A stretch of DNA of 32,279 nucleotides from Xanthobacteraceae bacterium (GTDB lineage Bacteria > Pseudomonadota > Alphaproteobacteria > Rhizobiales > Xanthobacteraceae): assembly GCA_019746135.1 (NCBI GenBank), contig JAIESI010000331.1, positions 1 through 32,279 of the forward strand. Reading direction: 5' to 3'. How positions within the stretch are numbered: the first letter of the stretch is position 1; each line of letters opens with the position of its first letter. A program made the translations under genes and the position numbers. Below are positions 31,129 to 32,279 of this stretch, one piece after another. The notes under the pieces were generated by a model. That model did no database searches and had not been told where the DNA came from. It worked only from the letters and a program-made list of their open reading frames with translations.

Positions 31129-32279
31129 ATGCCGGCCGATCCCAACGCCGTGCTGCCGCAGATCACGGCGGCGCGCGCCAAGGCGCTGATGATCGAGCTC
31201 GCGCGCGTGCCGAGCCCGCTCACCGAATTGTTCGAGGCCGAGCCGCAGCTCCGCGCCTTCATCGACAGGGCGGTCGAGCCGCGGCTGCGCGCAATGGGCG
31301 TCGGCGGCATTCGCCGCGACACGATGGGCAATCTCTGCGCGACGCTCGGGCGCAACGAAACCGGCCGCTCGCTGATGCTGGTCACCAACGCCATGACCCA
31401 GCCGCCGGCGACCATGCCCAACCCATACGGCGGCGAGGTGCGCGACGGCGCGCCCTACGGCCTGCCGGGCGAGGTGGTGCTGGGCAAGGGCTTGAGCGAG
31501 CAGAAGGCGCCGCTGGCCGCGATCCTGCTGGCGCTGCAATCGATCCTCGCCGCGAAAATCCCGGTCACGGGCCAGGTCGTGTTCCTGTGCTGCGTCTCGG
31601 GCGAGACCGGCCGCCACAACGCGATCAGGAGCATCGTCGAGGCGACCGGCGCGCGCGCCGAGATGGCGATCCTCAACGGCACCGGCAATCGCATCAGCCT
31701 CGGCAACCGCGGCCGCGTCGACGTCACCGTCACGGTGCACGGCAGCCCCGGCCACTCGAGCCGCCCGCAAAGCGCCTGCAACGCGGTCACCGGCGCGCTC
31801 GAAGTGATCCGCCGCCTGACCGAAGGCCTCGATCTCGGCACGCCGCATCCGGCGCTCGGCAAGGCCACGTTCGCGGTGAACAGGATCCGCAGCTTTCCGG
31901 ATTCGACCCACACCATCCAGGACCGCTGCGAGATCGGCATCGACCGCCGGCTGATGCCGGGCGAGGGCCCCGACAAGGCGGTGGCCGACATCGCGGCGAT
32001 CGCTGCGACCGTCAACGGCATGAACGATCCGGCGAGCGGCAAGCCCTGGCGCGTCGAGGTCACGAAAGGCCCGTTCATGTACCCGGCGCTGGTTGCGCCG
32101 TCGTCGGCGGTCGTCACCGCGGTGATGCAGGCCTCGCAGGCGGCGCTCGGCGTGACGCCGGAGACGTTCCACCAGACCAACGCGTTCGACCAGGGCTATC
32201 TCCAGCACATCGGCATCGAGCCCTGCACCTACGGGCCCGGCGAGGAGAAATACGCCCACACCGACCTCGACATGGCGTC
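31129..32279 (+). CDS. M20/ArgE-DapE-like metallopeptidase homologue with degenerate metal sites (3' end cut by window)
   Basis: At least 383 codons are visible and the frame is open at the right edge. The pattern is M20: a start with RAKALMIELARVPSP, a first catalytic half, a dimerisation domain (VTVHGSPGHSSRPQSACNAV) and C-terminal EKYAHTDLDM with His377 as a late metal ligand. Classical ligands differ in the first half. The H-x-D motif region reads TNAM (Asn87, Met89). The bridging Asp of G-x-x-D-x-K-G is Glu124 (KGLSEQKAP). The E-E pair is GE (Gly158, Glu159). Loss of the histidine and the general-base glutamate suggests that it is not an ordinary peptidase. ATG is seven bases after the synthetase stop. 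No strong ribosome site is seen. Confidence 0.78.
   Translation, partial: MPADPNAVLPQITAARAKALMIELARVPSPLTELFEAEPQLRAFIDRAVEPRLRAMGVGGIRRDTMGNLCATLGRNETGRSLMLVTNAMTQPPATMPNPYGGEVRDGAPYGLPGEVVLGKGLSEQKAPLAAILLALQSILAAKIPVTGQVVFLCCVSGETGRHNAIRSIVEATGARAEMAILNGTGNRISLGNRGRVDVTVTVHGSPGHSSRPQSACNAVTGALEVIRRLTEGLDLGTPHPALGKATFAVNRIRSFPDSTHTIQDRCEIGIDRRLMPGEGPDKAVADIAAIAATVNGMNDPASGKPWRVEVTKGPFMYPALVAPSSAVVTAVMQASQAALGVTPETFHQTNAFDQGYLQHIGIEPCTYGPGEEKYAHTDLDMA

Overview
The window is high-GC, densely packed DNA. Its codon use, GC-rich palindromic intergenic repeats and large set of Bug/TctC periplasmic binding proteins suggest an alphaproteobacterium of the Hyphomicrobiales (Bradyrhizobium/Rhodopseudomonas/Xanthobacteraceae-like). 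This assignment is by style, because no rRNA or tRNA is present. Thirty-one protein genes are supported, two of them cut by the window edges. No gap between genes exceeds about 270 bases.

Left block (1-11788, all minus strand): a compact run, probably one or a few operons read right to left. Its order is amidase, alpha/beta hydrolase, two tandem Bug binding proteins, a (2Fe-2S) subunit plus molybdopterin subunit (two-subunit Mo-hydroxylase), a Bug protein, a second paralogous alpha/beta hydrolase, a TRAP-type binding protein without signal peptide, another Bug protein, and the start of an isocitrate/isopropylmalate-dehydrogenase-family gene. The enzymes together (ring hydroxylation, C-C or ester hydrolysis, amide hydrolysis, 2-hydroxyacid oxidation) look like catabolism of an aromatic or N-heterocyclic compound. 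The substrate cannot be read from the sequence.

Middle-left (11877-16346): a Rid-family protein faces away from the amidase. It converges on an NMT1/SsuA-like binding protein across a block of palindromic repeats. A plus-strand trio follows: Bug protein, arylmalonate-decarboxylase/Asp-Glu-racemase-family enzyme and acyl-CoA dehydrogenase.

Centre (16343-22097): less specialised cargo. It holds a secreted DUF2147-like protein, an acyltransferase-3/OpgC-like membrane protein, a DevCAB-type ABC exporter (permease, ATPase, periplasmic adaptor) and a ParD/ParE-like toxin-antitoxin pair.

Right block (22098-32279): a second catabolic region with a UbiD-family decarboxylase divergent from an amidohydrolase-2 (ACMSD-like) protein. 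It continues with a small exported protein, a Bug protein, a minus-strand pair of NAD-dependent dehydrogenases (one with substituted catalytic residues), and a plus-strand run of LLM flavin-dependent oxidoreductase, acyl-CoA synthetase and a truncated M20-peptidase-like gene.

The most striking overall property is eight solute-binding proteins (six Bug, one TRAP, one NMT1-like) with no membrane transport subunit and no transcription regulator anywhere in the window. Several enzymes also carry substitutions at classical catalytic or metal positions.
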